DNA of 64,000 bases from Gerris lacustris (lineage: Eukaryota; Arthropoda; Insecta; Hemiptera; Gerridae): positions 72,383,092 through 72,447,091 of the forward strand of contig OX578282.1 of assembly GCA_951217055.1 (NCBI GenBank). The letters run 5' to 3'. The translations under genes were made by a program, and so were the position numbers. How positions within the stretch are numbered: position 1 is the stretch's first letter; every line of letters begins with the position of its first letter. Under the pieces are notes generated by a model. The model was not told where the DNA came from. It did no database searches and saw only the letters and a program-made list of their open reading frames with translations. Below are positions 55,271 to 64,000 of this stretch, in pieces.

Positions 55271-56002
55271 CTAGGCATCGCGTGGCTCTATCATTGAAGC
55301 GAGCGTATAGTAATAAATATGTATTGAATACTGAAAAAATAAATACCCATGAATCATGATGAGTTGATAGATAATGGGTATAGTAGTATTACAGCAGCTA
55401 GTAGTAAGGGAACCACCCCGCATTCTTACTATTCCTCTAACCTCACATCTCCTTTTCAATTATTATAAAATATATCACTTTGCTACAAAAAAAACGACTG
55501 CATGTATCAAATTGATATTTTGCATGCTTGTTTCAATTGTGCATTAGATGGTGTATATGAAGATTTATTAAAATCGTTACCTTAGAACGTAAGATATCGG
55601 TAAAAAGGTTGTTTTCTCTATTATAAACGTTTAGGTCCGCTTTAATAGATTTAGCGATCTTTATTAATTCATAGCGGTGTCGCTGTTGGTTTTACTAAAA
55701 TATGTTTTTTGAAAAAAATGTTCGTCTCATCGAATAAATGATGATAGAATTTTTTCCCGTTCTGAAATTACAATTTAATTTTTTAACCTCTCGTTTACGC
55801 GAGCGTTGCACGCGAACTCTTGGACGGATCACGCTTGTCCGACGAACTTAGCCTGAGTATCAGTAAGAGGAACATGCATACCAAATTTCAACTATATCGG
55901 CCAACTTTTACTCAAGTTATCGTCGGACACGTAAACGTTACACACAGACGGACAGACAGGCAAGATGCATATTTCGTTGAATGTAAAAAGCTCGCTTCAA
56001 TA
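55271..56002 (+). mobile_element. Family A repeat, copy A2
   Basis: Colinear with A1: CTAGGCATCGCGTGGCTCTA, ATTGAAGCGAGCGTA, ATGATGAGTTGATAG, CGTAAGATATCGGTAAAAAG, TACTCAAGTTATCGTCGGAC and closing AAGCTCGCTTCAATAAGG. The closing hairpin lacks the ACGCTCGC duplication seen in A1. The 104-codon frame crossing its end is a shadow. Confidence 0.78.
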
Positions 56003-56190
56003 AGGATAGTCGACACACGCTACACTACTCTAACGTACGTACGCACGTTGGTATTTGTCTGTTTGTGTTTTACTCACTATTGTAGTTACGTTGCACCAAA
56101 TCATGTCAAAATAAACAGGTTAAGTGTGTGCTAGTCAGCACACAGCGAGGGTCCGTAGGCCACACTATAGTTTAGTAATATAGTGTTATA

Positions 56191-56229
56191 ATTACTACGG
56201 TGTGGTATATACTACCACACCGTAGTAAT
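56191..56229. repeat. Perfect 17-bp-arm hairpin in F
   Basis: ATTACTACGGTGTGGTA and TACCACACCGTAGTAAT around a 5-nt loop TATAC. Confidence 0.9.
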
Positions 56230-56352
56230 ATAGTTTAAGTAGTACCCTATTGATGGGGTTTTTTAAAATGCTAAAAAGCTTACTTTGAATTATCCTATGG
56301 GTCTGATATTCTCAAAACACATAAACAAACTTCTGATAAAGTATTTTTTCCG

Positions 56353-56818
56353 TGGTAGGCTGTGAAATAGTAACTTTAGAGCCTAAAAAACATAGATAAA
56401 ATCAATCTTTTCATTACTCCTAGCTGTAAAGAAAAAATCTTTTACGTCCTAGGCACTAAAAGATTTTTTCTTTACGGCGGGTAGTTGTCAAAACTTCCGT
56501 TAGTAGTGCTGCAGTCTTTGTAGAAATGCTTCTAGTACGATAAAAATCCACTAGATGTCAATGCGTTTTATTTACCTTTTCTTATAGTGTAACCTCATTT
56601 TAAGGTTTCTTTTTTTAAGTCTTAAGTATGTACTAATATTTGTTATTATTATATATTGATTAGTGATTAATATTTAATGTTTTTTCATTGTCTGCTACCT
56701 CGGAAAAAATAGCATATGCTACGCGACTGTGAAGTGTTTTTTCTTTACCTTGGCAATATTAATAAAAGTAGTAAATGTAATTACCGCGGTAAAGAAAAAA
56801 CTCACTTCACAGCCTTGT
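56353..56818. mobile_element. Palindrome-rich element nested in F
   Basis: AGGCTGTGAA near the left edge is answered by TTCACAGCCTT at the right. The left half contains the 56,426-56,475 dyad. The right half is a ~32-bp-arm hairpin (GACTGTGAAGTG, TTTTTTCTTTACC against GGTAAAGAAAAAAC, CACTTCACAG). Limits are approximate and there is no visible target duplication. Confidence 0.5.
56426..56475. repeat. CCTAGG-centred hairpin with 19-bp perfect arms
   Basis: GTAAAGAAAAAATCTTTTA and TAAAAGATTTTTTCTTTAC flank CGTCCTAGGCAC. Same design as 15,777-15,820 and 91-174: CCTAGG at the apex, GTAAA/TTTAC in the arms. Confidence 0.88.
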
Positions 56819-57365
56819 AACATAATATACTATTTTTACCGAGAAGAACCGGACTACAACCATATAAATACATCGAAAAGACCATAGTTATAAAAAAACG
56901 TATTTTGTCAATAAATTTTTCGAAATTTGCAAAAAGTGGTATCTTTACTTTTGGTCGAAGAATGTTCAGGAATTTTTCAGATTTTTTGCACTTCACATAA
57001 GCGAGATAGAAGGGGGGGACACGTTTCACACCCACTTCAAACTTGCCTACGCTCGCCCTATCAAAGTTATAACCAAAGAATGATATATTTTTGTAATCAG
57101 CTCGACGTACCCTTTCATATGATACCCCTCACGGTGTCGAAAAAAAAAAAAAAATTAACCCTTAAGTTTTTTTACCCTCATTTTTTTTAAAAAATATTTT
57201 TTTTAAGTCGCTATATTTTTAAAATATGTGGGCAGGTACAAGACATATACATGCCAAATTTCAAAGTGATCGGACGAAAGGTGTAGCCGTGATAGCATGC
57301 GACAGGACGGACGAACAGACACACGCAGGAAAATATAAGGGTCCTTGGTCTTGCCTACGGACCCT

Positions 57366-58513
57366 AACAATCTTAGACCACTTTAATTATTGTTGACTGA
57401 CTAAAAAGAAGCGACAAGTTTAATAAGATTAGACCGACATCAATAAGAAAGGTCTAATTTCAACAGGTTTATACAAACATTCGTCGATTGATTTGATTTA
57501 GACCGGATCATGACTTCCCGTTTACATCCTCTTATAACTAGTATTACTCTTATAATCTCGGAAACGAAAAACCTCGAGTTTTAATTATCCCTCTTTGACA
57601 GATCCAATTTTGAAAAATCCCTTTTTAGAGGGAAAAGCCGGGGTCTTAAGAACAAGCTTTTCCCGAGATTACAAATTTCTCGTTCCAAGGGATTCCGGCC
57701 AAAACCTTGATTTTCACTAAATAAGTTTGGATTTTAATTAGGTTAAAGAATTTCATGTTTTAGTGAAATTGTTACGAAGTTAATTTAAGGTTGGAAACAC
57801 GACTCAGGGTTTCCTTCTACTGATGCTTGTTAAACAAAGCTGCATCTTTCAAAATCTCGACTTTCATAAATATTAGTCAAGTTATTAAGTAAAGTACTGA
57901 ATAAATATTTAAAACATCAACATTTAAATGAAATATAAAATCTCTCTTCTCTGTATTTATATAGTTCCCAGTAAAATATATTTTAAAGTAAATATTATTT
58001 ATAACAATCCAATTTAAAAAAAAGAAAGAATATGAGATTATTTCTAAACATAAATCCGCTTTAGGGGAAAAATAGGATAAATAAACTCTCTAAGGAAAAG
58101 TCTAAGGAATGAAAATTTTCCAGGATAAGAAAATTTTTAAACTAAGCTGAAAGCAGCCGAGAGGAAAATACCTTCCTTCTTCCACTTGCTTTAAACCCTT
58201 GGAGTTTTATATCATCCTATATAGGGTGGGGAGGAGAGGGGGGGGGGTAAAATTTGCCTCACTTGATAGAATTTGTAAATTTGGTTTTGCCAGGCAAGTG
58301 AAATAAAGAAGAGCAGCGGACTGTAAAGTACAAGTAACTCCACTAAGCAACTCTAACTTGAACTTTAATAAAACTTTAAATACCCCAACATACTACATTT
58401 TACTACCTTCCTTATTTACAACAATTTGTTTAACAACATATCAACAAATAAATTAATGCTATTAACATGATTTTTTCTAGACAAAAAAAAAAAAATATAT
58501 AAATAGTTTTTTT
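57366..58513. other. No recognised feature
   Basis: AT-rich, with a short G run near 58,240. No frames of interest and no matches within the window. Confidence 0.5.
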
Positions 58514-59007
58514 ATAAGTCATTATTCCCTGAGTATAGTATAGTTATCGCGAGGGGAATAATGGCACTTTGCTCACGAGGTACATACAATATTTTATCTC
58601 CAGTAGGAAGAAAATACACATTTTCGTCCATTGCACAGTTTTTATTTATTATTTTAATAAATAACAATAATTATTAGCACTTTTAATAGCAGATATAAGA
58701 GATTCAATATTCAATATTAAAAACAAATAAGAATTGGAACTAAACTCAAATAAAAGGTTATTTAGATGCAGGTTATAAACAAAGATAAACATGGTCAAAA
58801 AAGCGCAGTGCCGCCAACCTGATTTCAACAACTTCATTACATTAGCCATTCATTTTCTACTATTTATAAAATAATTAAGTTGCAATCTTTACTTTTTTGC
58901 CCTACTTTTACTTTTTTTCTCTACTTTTTGAGTTCAGGGATGAAAAGACACTTTAGTCCCTCTAAACTAATTCAAAACTTCATAACTTTCTCTGCCTACT
59001 GGAGATA
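58514..59007 (+). mobile_element. Family L repeat, copy L2
   Basis: Colinear with L1 (CATTATTCCCTGAG, ATCGCGAGGGGAATAATGGC, TTATCTCCAGTAGGAAG … CCTACTGGAGATAAA) and closely similar, but missing the ~115-bp hairpin-unit block, with TATAGTATAGT in its place. The 66-codon minus-strand frame inside is not conserved as a frame in L1. Confidence 0.75.
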
Positions 59008-59079
59008 AAATAAATTAAAACTGATAATTGCGAACTGGTTATTTTCTCAAATATGTCATCAGGTTTGTTCACAATGGGT

Positions 59080-59140
59080 AATAAGCTCGCCATTCATTAT
59101 GTCGTATATGGTGAGTTCGAATCCCCGGAAGGTGAGACAG
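59080..59140 (+). ncRNA. tRNA-like sequence with consensus B box
   Basis: AGTTCGAATCC at 59,114-59,124 (within GTGAGTTCGAATCCCCGG) fits the pol III B box. GGGTAATAAGCTCGCCATTC 40 bp upstream may be a degraded A-box arm. The cloverleaf cannot be completed, so this is a tRNA pseudogene or SINE fragment. Confidence 0.4.
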
Positions 59141-59825
59141 ATTCTATCATATTTCCATTTTTCATCTGAACATCAATGTATATTCTACACAACAAAATAA
59201 ATATATTCAGTCGCATCGATTTGCTAGGGTCTTAAATTAAATGTACAAAAAGTATTATGCAATTATTACGAAAATATTTGGCCCCGATTTGTGGCCTGTA
59301 TTGGACAATTTATAATTTATTTTTATTACATTAAAAGAAAGGAGGCATGCTTTCAAAACTAATAAAACCAGTGATCTAGGAACCTGGAGGAAGGTTACGC
59401 ATCTAAAAGTATTTAATTTATCTACCAACGTCACAGAATTGATTACACTCAATCAAATTTAAGTAAATTAAATCCGTTTATTCTCGAACTAAAATAAAAC
59501 TTTGTTATCCAGTTCCAGGTTTCTATTTCAATTTGTAAAGTATAAATATGTATCGAATAAATAGAATGAGTGAAGATGATGATAACACACAGAACTATAA
59601 TAATGTACAAGTAAAGTGATGATCACGAGTACAGCCCTTCTATTTACCAAGCTAGCCCGATGATAATCATCATCATATTATGTATCGAATTATAAGATTT
59701 AAAATAAATTATTAACTTGTTAATAAAATTACAAAAAGTGAACCTGAGTGAAGCCTCGAGGGATCTCAGCACTTACCTGAAACCAAACAAACAGACAGAC
59801 ATATTAAAAACTAATTACATACATC
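59141..59825. other. No recognised feature
   Basis: AT-rich sequence with a GATGATAATCATCATC dyad near 59,660. The frame that opens at 59,717 owes its length to the following array. Confidence 0.5.
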
Positions 59826-60125
59826 ATTACAATAACATTACAACAATATTACAGCAACATTACAGCAACATTACAGCAACCTTACAGCAACATTACAGCA
59901 ACATTGCAACAACATTACAACATTACAGCAACATTGCAACAACATTACAGCAACATTGCAACAACATTACAACATTACAGCAACATTGCAACAACATTAC
60001 AACATTACAGCAACATTGCAACAACATTACAGCAACATTGCAACAACATTACAACATTACAGCAACATTGCAACAACATTACAACATTACAACAACATTG
60101 CAACAACATTACAACAATACAGCAA
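59826..60125 (+). repeat. 12-bp CAACATTRCAG-type minisatellite
   Basis: Units of CAACATTACAGCAACATTGC form a 300-bp array with occasional 9-bp units, so the reading frame changes along it. All plus frames are open and give Asn/Thr/Gln/His-rich peptides (158, 76 and 72 codons). Longer repeats of 51-52 bp (…ACAACATTACAACATTACAG…) appear in the middle. Confidence 0.93.
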
Positions 60126-60427
60126 CAGTTATAATAAAAACAACAGTGTCGGCAGTATTGCCTCTTGTCCGTGATCCATCAATCACGATTTAAACACGTT
60201 TCGTGCAATTCTTTGTGAATAAAGTGAACAATTCTGCTCTTTAAATTTAATTATGTTTTGGTTGTTTTAACATGTTCTATAATGTCGGTGGTTGTGAAGG
60301 GAGATGTTTCAAGATGGCAGGGGGGGGGGGGGGGTTGAAAGGGCTAATACTTGAACCAGAATGTTTCTTTGTTCAGCTCTGCCGAGATGCCAGATAACAT
60401 TGGTTGTTAGGTTCTCCATACTGAAAA
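60126..60427. other. No gene; poly-G run
   Basis: A G run of about 14 sits near 60,320. The last eight bases are the left target duplication of hAT-6. Confidence 0.6.
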
Positions 60428-60515
60428 CAGGCCCGTTTTAGACGTTCACTGCGCCCTGGGCACCCCATCACAATGCGCCCCCCCCCCCCCAGTATATTCT
60501 AATATATTTGGCATA

Positions 60516-62059
60516 TCTATAATATAAGTGGCAATGTCCTGATTGACTGACTGACTGACATAGAATCAACGCACAGCAAAATCTGCTTAACCGAGAGACT
60601 TGAAATTTTGAGGATATACTCGGTTCATATCATAGGCATCCACTAAGAAAGGATTTTGCGAAATTTTTATTTTTGTACCCAGGGGTACGGGGTACAAATG
60701 TCAAAGTAATGAATACTTTTAATGATGCATATCGTTAAAAAGCTCTTTAAAAGTACAGTAATTGTTGTTATGAACAGTTTTATCATATTTTCATTAAGGA
60801 GAGGGTAAAATGGAAAAATGTGTATAACTACATCTTATATAAATGAAGAGTGTCTTTGAGTGTCTTTTATCTTATATAAATGAAGAGTGTCTTTGAGTGT
60901 CTTTTATCTTATATAAATGAAGAGTGTCTATGAGTGTACTGCTTACATGAGATTATAAATTTAAAATGTTGGTACACAGGAGTACTGGGTACAAATGTCA
61001 AAGTAATTGATAGGTACCCTTTAAGATGCATATCGTTAAAGGCTCTTTAAGAGAAAAGTGCGTTTTTGTCATTATTGTCATTTAGGAGAGGGGTAAAAAG
61101 GAAATGTCAACGTAAGTGTGTGTGTGTGTTCTTTATTCAAATCTACCGTTTTATTCCGATTTCAATGATATTTGCACACTTGACCTTCAAAGCAAGGGGA
61201 AAAGGGGAAGATCACTGACTTCATGCATTTTCGAAATTTTGTTTTTGGTACACAGGGGTACGGGGTACAAATGTCAAAGTATGTAATGAAAACCCTTCAC
61301 GATGCATACCGTTGAAAAGCTCTTTAAGAGTGCTGTAGAATTATTGTTATGTACATTTAGGGGGGTAAAATGGAAAAATATATCTATATCTATGTATAAA
61401 AAACTAATAATTGTTGTGTCTGTACATTTATCCGATTGGGCTAAAATTTTGTATTTATTCATTTATTTATTTTTATTTTTTTTAAAATACCTTTATTGAA
61501 TAAAACATATGAATAAATAAATAATATTTTATTGCATCAATTTATCTATTTTATTGATTTTACATTTTAGCTCTACATAAGGTTATCTCTCCACTAGAGA
61601 ACATATGGAGGCCCGAGCTGTGAAGAGAGAATATGGGGTATTTCCACTGAATGAGTAGTCCTGACAACGAATTTAAGTTTAGAAAATTTTATATCTGTCT
61701 GTCTTTGCGTCAATCACGTCCAAATGGCTGAATAGATTTTAAGGGTTCTTGGGTACAATGTTAAGCTTAATTCTGCGGTTGATAAAGGATATAAAACGAT
61801 TTGGTAGCTTTATATGGAGCTGAGAACGGAAGGAAAATACCACTGCTTTTCCTTTTTAAAAATTTAGTCGGAATGAATTACTAATTTGGGATATTAGCAA
61901 ATTATCTTATCACAGGGGAGGGGGTATAGAAAAAGGGGGAGGGATAGAATCTAGATATTCTCGCTTTGTAAAATAATTTAAATGTTTCTTGATGGTAGTT
62001 TATAAATCCATTAAATTGAAAATAAAACACCCCGTAGCGAAGCACGGGTATTCAGCTAG
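60516..62059 (+). mobile_element. Non-autonomous Helitron, 1.54 kb
   Basis: The 5' end TCTATAATATAAG (after A at 60,515) is followed by CCTGATTGACTGACTGACTG and AATCAACGCACAGC, the leader I know from insect Helitrons. The 3' end has a hairpin CCCGTAGCGAAGCACGGG (62,031-62,048), seven bases, then CTAG (62,056-62,059) before T, which is the canonical A|TC…CTRR|T layout. No Rep/helicase is encoded. The body holds three ~150-bp repeats and a 37-bp tandem. Confidence 0.88.
60675..61400 (+). repeat. Three iterated ~150-bp units inside the Helitron
   Basis: Units begin at 60,675, 60,971 and 61,246 with GTACNCAGGGGTACGGGGTA, each followed by CAAATGTCAAAGTA, GATGCATAYCGTTRAA, GCTCTTTAARAG and a GGRGGGTAAAATGGAAA close. 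Spacing differs because unrelated sequence separates them. A 37-bp tandem (AAATGAAGAGTGTCTTTGAG unit, three copies, 60,841-60,935) lies between units one and two. Confidence 0.85.
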
Positions 62060-62161
62060 TTTTATATAAAATATAAATTTATTTTTTAATAAATATAGCC
62101 CAGTAAAATTAGACCAAAACAAAGCCGTGCCTCCGATTAATTCAGAAAAGCTGTAAATAGT

Positions 62162-62642
62162 TTTAATCCACTTAGGGCATCCCAAATAAGAGTAATATAA
62201 GTTTGCGACGATTTCTGAGGTGAGCTAAACTTTTGGGAGCCAAAATCGGCGTACTTTTGGCACTTTTCTCAGTTTTTCACTTATAACATCATAATGCATC
62301 GAAAAGAATCTGCGTTCTTCAAAAATTAACAGGACATTAAATTCTGTGTCGAATTCATTTTTAAACATTATATTTAGTACAGCGGTTTGGTCAGAATCGG
62401 CAGTCAAAAATAGGCCAATTTTACCATTTTGCCTGAAAAGTGTGTTATGCTTAGTTTTATACGCTTGTAACTCAAAAATGGTTATTCCAAGTAAAAAATG
62501 TCATAGATAAAGTTGTTGAGCATTAAATTATGCGTTCAGAACACTCCTATTTTTTAGCTTTTAGCTCCCAAAAGTTTAGCTCACCTCAGAAACCGTCGCA
62601 AACTTATATTACTCTTATTTGGGATGCCTTAAGTGGGTTAAA
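62162..62642. mobile_element. Inverted-repeat element with ~79-bp arms in hAT-6
   Basis: The left arm 62,162-62,240 (CCACTTAGGGCATCCCAAAT, AAGAGTAATATAAGTTTGCG, GAGGTGAGCTAAACTTTTGG) is mirrored at 62,564-62,642 with a few changes. The two-copy host repeat (CAGTAAAATTAGA…) flanks it on both sides, so it may have arisen with that duplication. Non-coding. Confidence 0.75.
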
Positions 62643-62911
62643 GCATATATTATAAAGTATTAGCTCAGTAAAATTAGATTTTTGGTGTAGATTAATTCAG
62701 ACAAAGCTGGAAATAATAATTAACATTGGACTTTTCTAGGATAAGGGAGATTTAGTTTACTTTAAACATATTCCCATTTATATTTTTTGCCCTTGCAAAG
62801 TTTAGCCGTGCCCCCCTCCCCCTCTAACCTTTTGAGTTGCGCCCTAAACCTCTTGCGCCCCTGGGCACGTGCCCATCGTGCCCCTATAGTTAAATCGGCC
62901 CTGACTGAAAA

Positions 62912-63489
62912 CCAGTGTTACCATTACGTGCACTCCAACGACAATCTTGTATTCGATTTCTTCTATCTCCGTTTAGATTTTTCTTCTATAAAGGCATTCC
63001 TTTACCTTTTAAGAAAAGACCCTTGACACTGGCAGGAGTATCATTTGGAAATTCCTCCTAGAAGCATTTGTAACCGAGTCAGAAATGTCTTGAACAAAAC
63101 AAATTAGTTGTTTTCGGAAATCAAAAATAACAATTATAAGAGCGAAATATTATTATAAGAAAAATAATGCATGTACTATATTCACTTCAATAAATGGTGT
63201 TGTTATTATTATCTTAAAGAAGAAAATACTGGATAAATGTATCAGTGTTTAGCGAGTGTAGATATAAATCATTTATATTTCTTCGAGAGTCTGGCTTGTC
63301 TAATTCTAATTTGGTTGTAACTAGTTTTAGTCCAGTCTTTAGGTGAAAACAAAACAGACCCATCCAGGAAATAATGCAGGAGTCATATTTATTTTGGTTT
63401 TTTTTATATTTTTGGGAGCTTTATCAGAATTTCAACTTTGCCACCTCGTAAAAAGTCATGAATTCTGAGAAAACCCCCGCACGCAGAAA
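62912..63489. other. No recognised feature
   Basis: AT-rich. The 65-codon frame that begins at 63,458 runs antisense through the family E tail and mirrors a similar frame at 16,027-16,290; both are antisense translations of the repeat. Confidence 0.5.
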
Positions 63490-63618
63490 ACGCACCCGAG
63501 CGACAGCGAGGGTTGTAAAACCACACAAGCAATGCAAAATGCCGTTTTCGCACGAGTTGCGTACCGTACTTTATCTACGATTGTTAGATTTAAATAATAA
63601 ATACAGAAAAAAAATAAA

Positions 63619-63753
63619 CTTGCTGTATGTAAGTTCGTATCTCTCTCTTGATTAAGATGGCATTAATTCTTGAGTTGTATTTTTTGCCGAATTAATTATT
63701 TCTGGAGGAGTATTATTCTCCACATTTTCGTCAAAGTCACTTGATTCACTCAT
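63619..63753 (-). pseudogene. Second copy of the Crypton-like N-terminal exon
   Basis: The ATG is at 63,753 (reading down). The peptide follows E1 with a few replacements (acidic start SESSDFDENVENNTPPEIIN) to PS, where a TAA at 63,652-63,654 replaces TTA, then continues RERYELTYSK in frame. One stop in 45 codons with otherwise mostly conservative change suggests the exon was under constraint before it was copied. No catalytic part is present before the window ends or beyond the exon. Confidence 0.5.
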
Positions 63754-63848
63754 TGTTTTTCACTAAAAACTCGATATAAACAGTTACTTTAATAAAATAA
63801 TAGCAAATTAGTTTTGTTAAAGAAGAGGAATTCTTCAGAACTATGAGA

Positions 63849-63860
63849 CGCGCATGCGCA
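63849..63860. promoter_or_regulatory. NRF-1-like site in E2
   Basis: CGCGCATGCGCA, the same palindromic site as in E1, about 96 bp upstream of the E2 ATG. Confidence 0.45.
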
Positions 63861-64000
63861 ATGAATACAAGTACGTAAAGAATCACTTTCTACGCATCTA
63901 AACGGAGATATAATGTTTATATTTCGTATCACTCGTAGATAAAATTTAATTTTTTCTTCCACCTAAATTAGTATCAATCGTAGATAAATGTTTTTTTTTA

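Larger units (their letters stand above)
56125..57365 (+). mobile_element. Family F element, hairpin-ended with 13-bp TIRs
   Basis: Left end: hairpin TGTGTGC TAGTCA GCACACA (56,125-56,144), GCG, then AGGGTCCGTAGGC (56,148-56,160). Right end: GCCTACGGACCCT (57,353-57,365), the exact inverse, which also pairs internally with AGGGTCC at 57,338-57,344. Inside the right end are GGACGGACGAACAGACACAC and ATGCCAAATTTCAAAGTGAT. The plan parallels C3 part for part although the sequences differ. A nested palindromic element occupies 56,353-56,818. Non-coding. Confidence 0.75.
60428..62903. mobile_element. hAT-6: 2.48-kb hAT hosting a Helitron, TSD ACTGAAAA
   Basis: CAGGCCCGTTTTAG at the left and TAAATCGGCCCTG at the right are imperfect inverted ends. 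ACTGAAAA is exact on both sides (60,420-60,427 and 62,904-62,911). GCGCCC/GGGCGC-rich words lie just inside both ends (TGCGCCCTGGGCACC; GCGCCCCTGGGCACG). Most of the interior is the Helitron (60,516-62,059). The remainder holds a direct repeat (CAGTAAAATTAGA … GATTAATTCAGA at 62,102 and 62,668) and a long inverted repeat. No transposase. Confidence 0.93.
63490..63971 (-). repeat. Family E repeat, copy E2 (Crypton-like exon)
   Basis: Inverse of E1: GC-rich tail (CCCGAGCGACAGCGAGGGTT) at the low end, then exon, leader, NRF-1-like site, and TAGATAAAATTTAATTTTTT at the high end, ending near CACCTAAATTAGTATC. Lacks the E1 palindrome. The window ends 29 bp beyond, just after another TCGTAGATAAA. 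Confidence 0.7.

Noticed and set aside
59717..60193. 158-codon Gln/His/Asn-rich protein
   Set aside because: Length is due to a stop-free minisatellite; other plus frames are equally open.

Overview
This window is eukaryotic, strongly AT-rich, non-coding DNA from what looks like an arthropod and most likely an insect. The evidence is the repeat fauna: Jockey/CR1-like LINE, BEL/Pao-like LTR remnant, mariner, many hAT elements, a Helitron, a MULE fragment, a Crypton-like recombinase fragment, and CTGTCTGTC-bearing insect-style MITEs. I found no convincing host protein-coding exon, rRNA gene or intact tRNA gene. The window is best read as intergenic or intronic sequence built almost entirely from mobile-element debris, satellites and microsatellites. 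Nearly every short open frame is chance or a read-through of a repeat.

Layout. 0-5 kb: an 18-bp-TIR element, GC-rich hairpin repeats, and the first copies of families A and C. 5.8-10.7 kb: a 1.8-kb foldback, a 356-bp TTAA foldback and two hAT MITEs with perfect 8-bp target duplications. 12.4-16.2 kb: families D and G, a 42-bp tandem array and a repeat carrying a Crypton-like first exon. 18.1-20.4 kb: a 5'-truncated LINE on the minus strand, the largest coding remnant. 21.7-31.8 kb: nested family C, a hAT with transposase remnant, a BEL/Pao-like LTR fragment interrupted by family L, and a 2.06-kb hAT. 32.5-38.8 kb: families H, P and G, microsatellites and a 1.66-kb satellite. 39.4-45.4 kb: an orphan TE-protein fragment, family C, a mariner and a 1.4-kb hAT. 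46-53 kb: G, A, J and H copies, a MULE transposase exon and a large 10-bp minisatellite. 55-60 kb: A, F and L copies and a 12-bp array. 60.4-62.9 kb: a 2.48-kb hAT hosting a complete-looking Helitron. 63.5-64 kb: a second Crypton-like exon copy on the minus strand.

Nothing here works together as a pathway. The elements record layered insertions: Helitron in hAT, element L in an LTR, an unclassified element in family C, a minisatellite in mariner. Six hAT insertions have exact 8-bp duplications. Two insertions can be checked inside the window against a copy of the empty site: hAT-3 against a paralogue at 44.6 kb, and L against the upstream LTR.

The most unusual signal is structural. Several repeat families end in hairpins whose arms differ between families but stay complementary, and one GC-rich motif keeps a constant apex (GAGGCGAAGCCGA or its complement) inside different but always complementary arms. 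All family names (A, B, C and so on) are local labels for this window.
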